Shown in pieces: positions 29,001 to 36,787 of a stretch of 64,000 nt of DNA. How positions within the stretch are numbered: the stretch's first letter is position 1; each line of letters opens with the position of its first letter. The position numbers were made by a program, and so were the translations under genes. The notes under the pieces are model-generated. The model searched no databases. It was not told where the DNA came from and was given only the letters and a program-made list of their open reading frames with translations. The stretch covers positions 3,767,501 to 3,831,500 of the forward strand of contig NZ_LN614827.1 in the NCBI RefSeq assembly GCF_000953135.1, in the 5' to 3' direction. The DNA is from Legionella fallonii LLAP-10. Its GTDB lineage: Bacteria > Pseudomonadota > Gammaproteobacteria > Legionellales > Legionellaceae.

Positions 29001-31119
29001 GACTATTCTTAAAAAAATTGAAAAATTGGAAAACACCCAAACTATATTTACCCGTGTTGATGGTGCTGAACCAACAACTTTTAGACGCGTGGTTGGTTAT
29101 CTTGGCTCTCGTCGTGCCTGGAAAACAAGTAAATTCGATCAGGTGGCCCCTCTGGATTTAAATTCAACCGAGGATCTATGTGAATCCAAAGCTTATGGGA
29201 AACAAGGATTTTATTGGGGACAAAAAGGTTCTATTGCAGCAGAAAAATGGTATCGAGAGCATGGACAAAATAAGATCTCATTCCTTATTGCCAATGATTT
29301 ATTACTCATCAAACCGGCTAAAGGAAAAATTCCTAAATCTAAAGCAGAACAATGGGAAAATGCTGAAAAAAATGATGAAGGTGCTTTATTAGTAAATCGG
29401 AGGTTGTTTGATGCTTGGGTCAAATCAGATGAACCCGAACTCAATAAATTTATAAAAGATAATCCGCGCCCCTCTTCACTAATATATACTGTCGCAGAAC
29501 AAAATATTCTTGAGGCAGTACAACAACTTGAAGACAGAATTGACTATGAACAGGCTCATAGAAACCGCCAAGAAAAAATTGAAATTCTAGGATTAGCACT
29601 CAATATAGTGCGAGAAGTAAATCCTAATAAAGCAGATTCAATTACCTTAGCAATTGAAACAATTAATGCCATGAGAAAACAGAACGTTACCCTTTCTATT
29701 CACAAAACGCAAAGAGCTTTAGCTCATGTTGTGGGTGCGTTAGAACAGCGTCTTGAAGAAGTAAATCAATTGGACGCAGTTAAGAATAAAGTGGATAACA
29801 CATCGCTAAACCAGGAGTGGCAAAAGATAAAACGCCATCAAGAGTCTGAAGTCAATTCGCTTTTTACAACACTAGATAGTCTACGTACAATAAGAAAGCC
29901 GCTGGAATCAATAATAAATAATACCTTCTCGTGGTTAAATCCTGCTTTTCAATCTTCAGCTAAAACAGCTGCCACAGCATTAACCCCCAGCGTGCCTGAA
30001 TTGGCTGATGGATGCGACAAACTTGTAGCTTATTTACAGCAACAGAAAACTCAGCTGACAAAATTTCTAGAACAGTTACCCAAAAAAGAGGAAATAAAAG
30101 GAAAACCACATAGCTTAGGTGTTGAACAACATAGACAAAAATTACAAAGTTCTTTGGACCAGATAGAGGATGAATTAAATAATATTTTATTACCTGCTCA
30201 AAAGATCTTGAGAGGTGATCTCACTAAAAGCCATGTAGTCGCTAAAGATGGGTTAGTTAAAACAATAGAAACCGCCGTGGAAAATCAACAGGATATTCAG
30301 CTTTTTACATCATTTAAAAGTGAACATGAAGATATTTCTATTGATAAGAAAAATGAGTTACTGCAAACCCCTTTACCCCAAGTGCAGCGACAAAGAAGAG
30401 CCGTTCATCTTGAGCAAGACAAAGAAAAAGGACCTATTTATCAAATGGTTAGTCGTGTAAAGGAAGGGGAATGCCGTAAGCATACTATTAGTAATAGCAG
30501 TGGAGAAAAAATTGGCATTATTCTTGAAGAACGCACGAAAGAAAAAGCCTTATCAGATGGTTCCCCCCCAACGCATCCCAACCTGGAAATAACTGTCCCC
30601 AGATTTCCTGAGGGTGATGCCAAAACAGATATACAAGCCCGGGAAGATAAAATAACTGTTGCTTTTGCAGCAGCATTACAAATGTTAGCAGGGTATGAAA
30701 AACCACCAACAAAAGATAAACCGCTAAAATTAGATGGCTCTGATAAGGAGGCCATGCAATTTGTTTATACTGCTTTACTGATTATTGGAGAACACTCCTC
30801 TATACCATTTAAAGCAGATGCTATTAAAGTAGGAGTGCCAGAAAGGGTCTTTAATCCTAAAGATGAGCAAGGATATTTCTCAACTTTTAGTATGAATTCT
30901 TGCTATAACAAATACTTTAAAAATAGTGAGGTGTTAAAAGACATACTAAAAGGCGTCAAGGAACTAAGCGCTGATAAAATGGGACACGAGAAAGCGCAAA
31001 AGAAACTCGAAGACAATATACAACAAGTAACCAATGTATTTCGAGAAAAAATGCATACGATTATCAATACGGATCTTGTTGCCGATGAAGATGAAGAAGA
31101 TCAACATGAACTCAGTTAG
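26074..31119 (+). CDS. Giant (1681-residue) P-loop protein, putative Dot/Icm effector
   Basis: A very long, soluble, mostly helical protein. The only recognisable motif is a classical P-loop, VAGPSASGKSTAAHDA (Lys about residue 875). It is followed by a Walker-B/acid-like DVVAVDGGVFREVS and a Lys/Arg-rich core, reminiscent of zeta-toxin-type small-molecule kinases. The 860 residues before and 600 after the core are unknown, with coiled-coil stretches near residues 1130-1360. The C-terminus is strongly acidic (DEDEEDQHE), as in E-block-containing Dot/Icm substrates. It has no signal peptide and no close partner, and is divergent from the hydrolase gene. Function unknown. Confidence 0.8.
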   Translation: MAISSLPTNAQAIYMQFLKNKALKMAKHNIKRIPMDPQGRMLIDISFTAQDIQKIKMLDTSIDEKIWANLVGQNTTVSLDIKGDKKLKKEFDQKLLDALKKEDPERYTAIHKALETTPKGSIIALQQEFDFHLRLASRVYQKAVDELGLKEVELKQAHRAAMHRVNEDVTQAYAAALKKAYQGNKIDLGILNSELDKARKAITPLAHQYLREEIIKSTKVTFNEKSFNQPLRELAEKMTATPNDLLHTDNESGLATWIEGSEVTSHDRGEGEKHLASRHIVTHSYDSKTGKINPHPHARNQIRVPSLDAKNTEESEEWHVEDVYNKIATLAERYDLGEQDVRPNKAFIYNLHTSLYHLMDDHFNENMQTQGAKQIIEGAHRYNASLLETASILNTQVPPLCFVQNIPINGFGSALGYGSLQRELVEEASLMSEIALLHTVYKTATVSEQKAIDSVIDEYKKYLATPQRTSAFCASKEGKNAIGMIQAIKTEWKKAPIVPQADVVANATACLRNLIAHNMHFDKEYAKLTQSLSVLVEEASISGCKSANERAQLINSRVAVLDALLLRKPPLTPEQTRLFNALQAFASSTPQSNPRELAKELKLALDLALNDTGLQSALSLVSLVDQGASAKAQVASGIGSFYNGNKFEEPTLTHLHQSKSSHMQAHKELGEEMTLACTEKVGKKAKVKPVVCKTLAEKAAIDAEEQQGLLRQVGHYKEDKDVPNHQFVNERLGSSSAQLSEAQKKLYSGIEKYQKNHLQKMAEYCKAHNLPIAQVDNPNFFREQFIKYSLSRDFTPYTPPSSGDSRKNNPEEATRTLNEFFGQDGAELYQLALKEERYSKEYMDAVFCTSTTHHKGEKWAQRPVIIVAGPSASGKSTAAHDAVKRANAYLPKVTTEGAPPGNDVVAVDGGVFREVSQMRKLAIRLANKQGYTGISDLHDQSAILGKGKKCIQKAVYETPSLGVVIPETFSNPLKVKTILKKIEKLENTQTIFTRVDGAEPTTFRRVVGYLGSRRAWKTSKFDQVAPLDLNSTEDLCESKAYGKQGFYWGQKGSIAAEKWYREHGQNKISFLIANDLLLIKPAKGKIPKSKAEQWENAEKNDEGALLVNRRLFDAWVKSDEPELNKFIKDNPRPSSLIYTVAEQNILEAVQQLEDRIDYEQAHRNRQEKIEILGLALNIVREVNPNKADSITLAIETINAMRKQNVTLSIHKTQRALAHVVGALEQRLEEVNQLDAVKNKVDNTSLNQEWQKIKRHQESEVNSLFTTLDSLRTIRKPLESIINNTFSWLNPAFQSSAKTAATALTPSVPELADGCDKLVAYLQQQKTQLTKFLEQLPKKEEIKGKPHSLGVEQHRQKLQSSLDQIEDELNNILLPAQKILRGDLTKSHVVAKDGLVKTIETAVENQQDIQLFTSFKSEHEDISIDKKNELLQTPLPQVQRQRRAVHLEQDKEKGPIYQMVSRVKEGECRKHTISNSSGEKIGIILEERTKEKALSDGSPPTHPNLEITVPRFPEGDAKTDIQAREDKITVAFAAALQMLAGYEKPPTKDKPLKLDGSDKEAMQFVYTALLIIGEHSSIPFKADAIKVGVPERVFNPKDEQGYFSTFSMNSCYNKYFKNSEVLKDILKGVKELSADKMGHEKAQKKLEDNIQQVTNVFREKMHTIINTDLVADEDEEDQHELS

Positions 31120-31199
31120 TTTCAGACTCGGCTCAAAAGAATTGTTATTTTAATCCCACTTTACAACCGATAATTTTAAGACCAGTTATAAGGTTTATA

Positions 31200-32291
31200 A
31201 TGCCAGGACATAATAAGTTTTTTAAATCCATGAATTATGAAGATCTATCGGACATCAATATCCGCCAATATTTCTTGATCCGTCTCATAACCTATGAACT
31301 CCTGATATGTTGCATTTTTATAGATGTCCTCTATATGTTTGGCAGACTGTACTATTTAGTAGCCGTTCTTAGCACAGCTGGAATCGTAGTATTGCTGAAT
31401 TTATATCTGCTTATTCGCAGTAAAAACGTATTTATCTGTGGCCATGTAACTCTTTTCATTACATTCATTACCGTCTTAATTGCAAACTATTTGGTGCGAG
31501 GGATAGGTCCCTCATTCTCAGCATGGTTTTACGTAATCCCTACTTTGAGTTTAGCACTTGTCGGTTTCTCCGGATTATTAATCTATTCCAGCTTATCCTT
31601 ACTGATGATCATTGGATGCAGGATATTTTTAATTCCAGCCCATTACTCTCTGCCCGCAACTGAACTGGTTATTATTGATTGGATAAACCATTTAGTTGCC
31701 TTCATCATTATTGTCAGCACGCTGGATAGTTTATTGCGAGAAAGAAATCATTATGCACAGATATTGCGCAGAAAAAATTACGCTCTACAGCTTGAAAAAG
31801 ATAAATACTATTATTTAGCATGCTTTGATCAATTAACGAACCTACCCAACCGACAACATTTTAAGTTTAATTTAGAACGAATAATTACATCGTTACCTGC
31901 TAGTACCTACATCACTCTCTTTTTCATGGATCTTGATAATTTCAAATCGATAAATGATGATTTTGGTCACGATGCAGGTGATTATGTACTATTAGAAGCA
32001 GCAAAACGACTAAGGACTTGTTTTCGGGAGAAAGATTTCGTTGCTCGATTAGGTGGAGATGAATTTACAGCATTGGTTGTACACTCAAGAGACGAAGATA
32101 TTTCTAAAGTAATCATTAAACGAATCGAACACGCGTTTAAACAACCGTTCCATTTTAAAAATCAAATCTATCACAGCTCTATTAGCATAGGACTTGCAAC
32201 TTATCCTGACAAAGCCAAAACCATAGATGAGTTAATGACTTTAGCCGATCAAGCCATGTATCAAACCAAAAGAGAAAAAGAAGATGTTTAG
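31200..32291 (+). CDS. Membrane-bound diguanylate cyclase (GGDEF)
   Basis: A 363-residue protein with about five or six transmembrane helices in the first 180 residues, a short linker, and a C-terminal GGDEF domain starting at DQLTNLPNR. The signature RLGGDEF is intact and an RxxD inhibitory site (REKD) lies exactly five residues before it, so it probably makes cyclic-di-GMP with product feedback. No sensor domain is recognised in the membrane part. AAGGT 6 bases upstream supports the start. It ends 4 bases into the converging GIY-YIG gene. Confidence 0.92.
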   Translation: MPGHNKFFKSMNYEDLSDINIRQYFLIRLITYELLICCIFIDVLYMFGRLYYLVAVLSTAGIVVLLNLYLLIRSKNVFICGHVTLFITFITVLIANYLVRGIGPSFSAWFYVIPTLSLALVGFSGLLIYSSLSLLMIIGCRIFLIPAHYSLPATELVIIDWINHLVAFIIIVSTLDSLLRERNHYAQILRRKNYALQLEKDKYYYLACFDQLTNLPNRQHFKFNLERIITSLPASTYITLFFMDLDNFKSINDDFGHDAGDYVLLEAAKRLRTCFREKDFVARLGGDEFTALVVHSRDEDISKVIIKRIEHAFKQPFHFKNQIYHSSISIGLATYPDKAKTIDELMTLADQAMYQTKREKEDV

Positions 32292-32569
32292 ATCACCTGC
32301 AAATCAAGAAGCTTAGGCTCAGTAATAATTTTATCTTTATCACTACGGGATAATTTTTTAATATAACGTTCTACTTGCATTGCCTTTCTCTTCCCTTCGT
32401 GAATTTCCCAAGCCTGAGCAATTTTAACTGGTTTAAAACTGCGTGTGTATTTACTGCCTGTGCCGTCAACATGACAAAGGTAGCGTTTTTCAAGATTGTT
32501 CGTATAGCCCGTATAATACGTGTTATTCTCACACAGTAAAATATAAACCCAATAACCCGAACAACTCAT
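32288..32569 (-). CDS. GIY-YIG nuclease-domain protein (UPF0213/YhbQ-like)
   Basis: A 93-residue single-domain protein. It has WVYILLCENNTYYTGYTNN (the GIY-YIG core is VYILLC...YYTGYT), a conserved Arg region in LEKRYLCH, and Glu in QVERYIKKLSR. The size fits the YhbQ-like family, whose cellular role is unclear. The ATG at 32569 follows AGAGGAAT at 8 bases; the longer frame to 32635 has no good site. It overlaps the end of the converging diguanylate cyclase gene by 4 bases. Confidence 0.9.
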   Translation of the reverse strand: MSCSGYWVYILLCENNTYYTGYTNNLEKRYLCHVDGTGSKYTRSFKPVKIAQAWEIHEGKRKAMQVERYIKKLSRSDKDKIITEPKLLDLQVI

Positions 32570-32635
32570 TGCGATATTCCTCTTTTTAATAGAAGTAACC
32601 TCCTGATAGAAGAGGTCTAGTATATTAACAAGCAA

Positions 32636-33409
32636 CTAAGGTTCATAATATTTTCTGTAAATTGAAGCATAAGTCCCATCTTTTTGTATGCTGAGGATTG
32701 CTTTATTGATTTCAGTGATTAATGCTGCTTTATCTGAAAGACCGATAATGCCATAGCCATCTCCAAGAGGAAGATCGCGACCAATCAGTTTAATGTCATA
32801 AAAATTATTAGTAGCTAATCGATAAGCAATAGCGTTATTAAACACAATAACATCAACTTTTTTTTGTGCCAAAGCATCTAAGAGTTCACCTTCTAAATTA
32901 TAAGGAATAATCTGATTGTGCTCATGGTAGGGTGATTGAAGTAATAGATCATAAAACGTACTTTTGATTGCACCAATTTTTTTATCTTTTATTTCTTCTA
33001 CTTTATTGATAGGGCTATTTTTTAAAGCAATGAACTGTATCTTACTAACCGCATAAGGAATGCTAATAGCATATTGTTTCCCATCGAGCGAAGTATAAGG
33101 TTTAGACAGAATTAATAAGTCAATTGAGCCATTATCTAATAATTCCAATTGATTCTTCAGTGTTACCCCGCGATAAACACATTTTTGTCCAATGCGTTGG
33201 CATATCTTATTCATCAGATCGATACAAAATCCAAAATAATAAGGGCCGTGAGCAGTAACAACTCTCTCGGCAATAGGAGGCCCCGAGAGACCTACACCAA
33301 CTTTTAATGGGGCGCTAAAAGACAAGGTACTAATAAACAACATAACAATGAATATTGTTAGCCATCTCATATTCGGGCTTCTAATTGAATCCATATCATT
33401 CCATTGCAT
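32636..33409 (-). CDS. Periplasmic solute-binding protein, SBP_bac_3 type
   Basis: A 257-residue protein with a signal peptide (MRWLTIFIVMLFISTLSFSA) and a type-II periplasmic binding fold. Near the start come LKVGVGLSGPP and YYFGFCIDLMNKIC; IDLLILSKPYTSL is in the first lobe, and KIGAIKSTFYDLLL and KVDVIVFNNAIAYRL are in the second. Such proteins bind amino acids or related small ligands. No ABC permease or ATPase is adjacent, so it may act with a distant transporter or as a sensor. The start is ambiguous: 33409, 33394 and 33370 all have weak ribosome-binding sites, and 33370 best fits the signal peptide. Confidence 0.88.
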   Translation of the reverse strand: MQWNDMDSIRSPNMRWLTIFIVMLFISTLSFSAPLKVGVGLSGPPIAERVVTAHGPYYFGFCIDLMNKICQRIGQKCVYRGVTLKNQLELLDNGSIDLLILSKPYTSLDGKQYAISIPYAVSKIQFIALKNSPINKVEEIKDKKIGAIKSTFYDLLLQSPYHEHNQIIPYNLEGELLDALAQKKVDVIVFNNAIAYRLATNNFYDIKLIGRDLPLGDGYGIIGLSDKAALITEINKAILSIQKDGTYASIYRKYYEP

Positions 33410-33593
33410 TTTTTTAACCTTTAAGAAGTAAATTATATTTTGTCCCTTTAGTCCATATCCAACTCAACATAATCATTTGCTTTTTATAGACTATTTAATA
33501 TGAGTATCTCTCGCACCATAGAGCTAAATCCATTAAAGATAAAGAGCATCAATAGTTGTATAGCAGAAAACTTTTAATATCGCTATTTTTTGC

Positions 33594-34298
33594 TTACACT
33601 CGAAGCATTGCAAGCTTCTCTGTATTGGCTGGATCTATTGGATTAAGCTCTTCTCTTGCTTTTAACTTGCTCCATTGTTCACCAAACAAACTCTCTCGTG
33701 CTTTACCCAATAGCCCCACACTATTTTTTTCATTATCTTTTTCAAGACGTACCTGACCGCTCGCAAGGTTGACACGAACATCAAAATTGCTCGACAAAAA
33801 GCTAGGCTGCACATGTTCTGGCAGTATGGCCTTTGTTATACTGGCAGCTTTATAAGCCAACACGACACATAACAAAGAAATAAGCAGGGAGTCAGGACCA
33901 AGAGAACTTAACGCCCAAAAAGCTGTTGCAGTAGCCATAACAAAACCACCATAAAGGTGATAATCGTTATGTGAATAAGCGATTTTTCTTTTCTTTAACT
34001 CAGCATAAAGTGCATTAGAAATACTTGAAGAACTAGTCAACGGGTTGCCATAATCCCCGCCATAAAGGCGTGCAGTGATAGATCCTTGCCCCATTGTCTT
34101 CATTTCATCAACCATTTGCATCGTGACTTGCGCAGCAATAAGTGGTGAATCAATATGAGCTACTGCTATAGCATGTTTTGATTCCAAAACAACAACCACA
34201 CAGGTTTGAGCTCCTGGAGATGTGATGTGATCATTCGGTTGTGCGGTATCTTTTTTCCTAATGGTATAAGCTCCCATAGGAACAATTATTGATGGCAT
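33594..34298 (-). CDS. NTAN1/CheD-like Cys-His protein with membrane segment
   Basis: A 234-residue protein. Residues 25-85 resemble CheD and eukaryotic N-terminal asparagine amidohydrolase NTAN1. There is a nucleophile motif SPGAQTCVVVVL (Cys about 33, Gly at -4 as in CheD), a strand with the candidate His (AIAVAHIDSP, His about 48), a helix (VDEMKTMG) and a strand ending in Gly-Gly (ITARLYGGDYG). Residues 104-135 are hydrophobic, so the protein may be membrane-anchored, and the C-terminus is charged. There is no signal peptide. The chemistry suggested is hydrolysis or deamidation of a side-chain or terminal amide; this is inference. Confidence 0.62.
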   Translation of the reverse strand: MPSIIVPMGAYTIRKKDTAQPNDHITSPGAQTCVVVVLESKHAIAVAHIDSPLIAAQVTMQMVDEMKTMGQGSITARLYGGDYGNPLTSSSSISNALYAELKKRKIAYSHNDYHLYGGFVMATATAFWALSSLGPDSLLISLLCVVLAYKAASITKAILPEHVQPSFLSSNFDVRVNLASGQVRLEKDNEKNSVGLLGKARESLFGEQWSKLKAREELNPIDPANTEKLAMLRV

Positions 34299-34690
34299 GG
34301 TTTAATATTCTCTCATATAAATCTATTAAATTATGATCTCAATATGAGCACAAAAGAAATTATAATTACATGGACAACAAAAGTCGACCAGCCTGCAATA
34401 ATACAGTGATGACTGCCTAACTGATTCAAACTCTCATTTTGTAGTTTATTTACTCATTGAATCGTCCATGAAAATCGATGAGTTCTTCATACGTTTTGTA
34501 AATAACAAGTCGCAAATTGCAGCCCAATCTCAACCAAATATGATGCCTTTTTTAATTAACATTTAGGCCCATAAAGCGCAGTGACAACCTCATGTCCCCC
34601 TCAGCTTATTCGATTAAACAAGAATTTATGGTATAAAAAGGGTGTATTTACTGAGATAATCATTAAAAACTACAACCTAAGAAACAAAAT
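34299..34690. other. Intergenic stretch, 392 bp, no gene recognised
   Basis: This lies between divergent genes. It holds only short frames, such as an ATG frame at 34468 of about 32 codons with no ribosome-binding site. I see no repeat, tRNA or clear terminator. Promoters for the genes on both sides are expected here. Confidence 0.5.
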
Positions 34691-35218
34691 ATGACATTAA
34701 CTATTAAAGAGAGGGATGAGATTATCAACATGATTGAGAAAGAAAAACTCAATGTTGACATCATTGAAAATACCTATTTGATGAACTCCGAAGACTCTCC
34801 CAGCCCTCGTTGTGTTTTAGCTCTAAAACTCAATGACTCACACGCATTAAAAAAAACGCTTAGTAAAATGCAAGCGCTCAATGAGCAAAAATCCCCAGAA
34901 GCTCGGATTGTATGTCGTGCCGCTCCCGGCCTTCCTGAATCAGGAATGGCAAATCAATGCTCTGCAATAAGAGATGTAGTGCTTATTGTGAATTTCGAAT
35001 GTAAACAAAAAAAACCATATGTCTTTTTCTCAGACACTGAAACACTGAGTACAACACGGTCAAAAGAAGAGCCACTTACCTCGAAAGGCACCGTAAGTAG
35101 CTCTCAATTGTCGAAGTTGATTCCTTGTAGCCCTATATTTTTTATGAATGATTCTAAAACCGTAACTTTAGAAGAGATACAGAGCCTGAGTTCTGATTAT
35201 TCTCCCTTAAACTCTTAA
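34691..35218 (+). CDS. Uncharacterised protein
   Basis: A 175-residue hydrophilic protein with no signal peptide or membrane segment. It has a Lys/Glu-rich N-terminus, a central segment with four Cys scattered over it and a Ser/Thr-rich C-terminus. I recognise no family. The ribosome-binding region (CCTAAGAAAC) is weak. It may be a lineage-specific or secreted protein; there is no evidence for either beyond its location among effector-like genes. Confidence 0.55.
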   Translation: MTLTIKERDEIINMIEKEKLNVDIIENTYLMNSEDSPSPRCVLALKLNDSHALKKTLSKMQALNEQKSPEARIVCRAAPGLPESGMANQCSAIRDVVLIVNFECKQKKPYVFFSDTETLSTTRSKEEPLTSKGTVSSSQLSKLIPCSPIFFMNDSKTVTLEEIQSLSSDYSPLNS

Positions 35219-35294
35219 ACTGATTATCCCCCAAATGCGGCAAGACACATTGAAGAATTAAATCCAAACTCAACAAACGATCGCTTACAAAAAT

Positions 35295-36716
35295 CTAATA
35301 ATAGGTGAACGTTGTGCCAGCGTCAGTAGAGTTGTTTTCACTAGCCGGCCGCATTGCTAGAAACCCTTGATGAAGCATACCTGATATTGGCCATTGTAAT
35401 GGTTGATGCTCTATTAATTTACCATGGCATGAACTCAAAATAAGTTGTCCATTATTATTAAAAATAGAAAAATTGTTGTTATCAGATAAACGTCTTATCG
35501 CCCCCCTAGATAAAGAGGCAATCCTGGGATTAGTAATAAGGGCGGTGTACAGAAAATCCATACGACTTTCTACTGGTTCATTCGGTATCGCTGCAAAATA
35601 TCTTTGTGCACACAAAGATAACGGTGCGGCACTACCTGCAAGCGTTTTGACAAGGCCTTTTTCACCAGAAGGTAATACCCCTTCCCTCATCAGAAAATCA
35701 CCTTGATTGTCAGCTAAATAGAAATTATTTTGTTCCTTGCGGATATCTAACGTTCCTAATTTATAAATACCTTCCTTACAGCCTGTGGGACCTAAGGCAT
35801 CGGTTACAAGAATAATTTTATTTTTTATTGCGTTATGTATGAGCGAAATAAATGAAGATGATAAATGCACTCCATCGACAATAAGCTCTACTCCAGGGGG
35901 ACAACTGCCTGAATTTTCAAGAACCCATTGCACCACATGACTTGTTGTATCATTGACATTAAGCTCCCGAGTTTCCCTGCTGCACGACTCTTGACAGCCA
36001 TTTCCAAGATGAGTAAATCCACAAGCACCGGCGGTTATAGCGCGACTAATGGCTTGCTTATCGCCTGGATTGCAATGACCAATAAATACTTTTACACAAA
36101 TGCCTTCTAGTTCAAGACGTTTTGTCTGTCGAATAAACTCTTCCGCTCCTATTAAATCAGGGGCAATGGTGATTTTCCATTGTTTAATATTAGGTGCGGC
36201 ACTAATGATATCCCTAAATTGTTCTATACTGATGCTCTCTTGCAGAGCCTCTACAGCATGAGCCCCCTTACACGTCTTTGAGATAAAGGGACCCTCTAAA
36301 TGAACACCCACTATCTGAGTATAACCTGGAGTAGGATTTTGTTCCTGTTTGTGCATAAAATCATTAATTTTTATCAATGCTTTTTTTAAGGCTGCTATAG
36401 GCATAGATACTAAGGTGGCTAACGCATAAGAAAGGCCTGTTTTTCCTAAGGCTTTGACAATACACGCCAATCCTTCTTCACTCGTTTCATCACCTAAATC
36501 AGCAAAATCAATACCTCCCTGACCATGCACATGAGAATCTAACATCCCGGGCATTAAAAAATAGCAACCTTTAGCATCAATAACTTTTGTATCTGGAAGA
36601 TGAGATAAATCATCGTTACTATTGAACATTATTCTTAAGCCATCGTCTGTAACCTGCACGTGTCTTAATTCCTTCATCCCTGCATCGTTATAAACATAAA
36701 TATTCTTAATTAGCAT
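35295..36716 (-). CDS. nagA: N-acetylglucosamine-6-phosphate deacetylase-like amidohydrolase
   Basis: A 473-residue amidohydrolase of the NagA family. It has a metal-binding DSHVHG after the N-terminal strand (about residue 60), HLEGPFIS, a VFIGHC segment, FTHLGNGC, VDGVHLS, the catalytic-Asp motif LVTDALG and the LAGSAAPL region. NagA removes the acetyl group from GlcNAc-6-P to give glucosamine-6-P. The protein is longer than the usual roughly 380 residues; part of the excess is at the C-terminus. No nagB or PTS gene is adjacent. AAGGA 6 bases upstream supports the start. Confidence 0.88.
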   Translation of the reverse strand: MLIKNIYVYNDAGMKELRHVQVTDDGLRIMFNSNDDLSHLPDTKVIDAKGCYFLMPGMLDSHVHGQGGIDFADLGDETSEEGLACIVKALGKTGLSYALATLVSMPIAALKKALIKINDFMHKQEQNPTPGYTQIVGVHLEGPFISKTCKGAHAVEALQESISIEQFRDIISAAPNIKQWKITIAPDLIGAEEFIRQTKRLELEGICVKVFIGHCNPGDKQAISRAITAGACGFTHLGNGCQESCSRETRELNVNDTTSHVVQWVLENSGSCPPGVELIVDGVHLSSSFISLIHNAIKNKIILVTDALGPTGCKEGIYKLGTLDIRKEQNNFYLADNQGDFLMREGVLPSGEKGLVKTLAGSAAPLSLCAQRYFAAIPNEPVESRMDFLYTALITNPRIASLSRGAIRRLSDNNNFSIFNNNGQLILSSCHGKLIEHQPLQWPISGMLHQGFLAMRPASENNSTDAGTTFTYY

Positions 36717-36787
36717 TGAATGTCCTTATTAATTGAACAGCACGTAAAAAATATAAAAAGCCCACAACCTGGCACGTAACACCCTCA

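Noticed and set aside
34468-34566. Plus-strand ATG frame of about 32 codons
   Set aside because: No ribosome-binding site; too short to judge coding.
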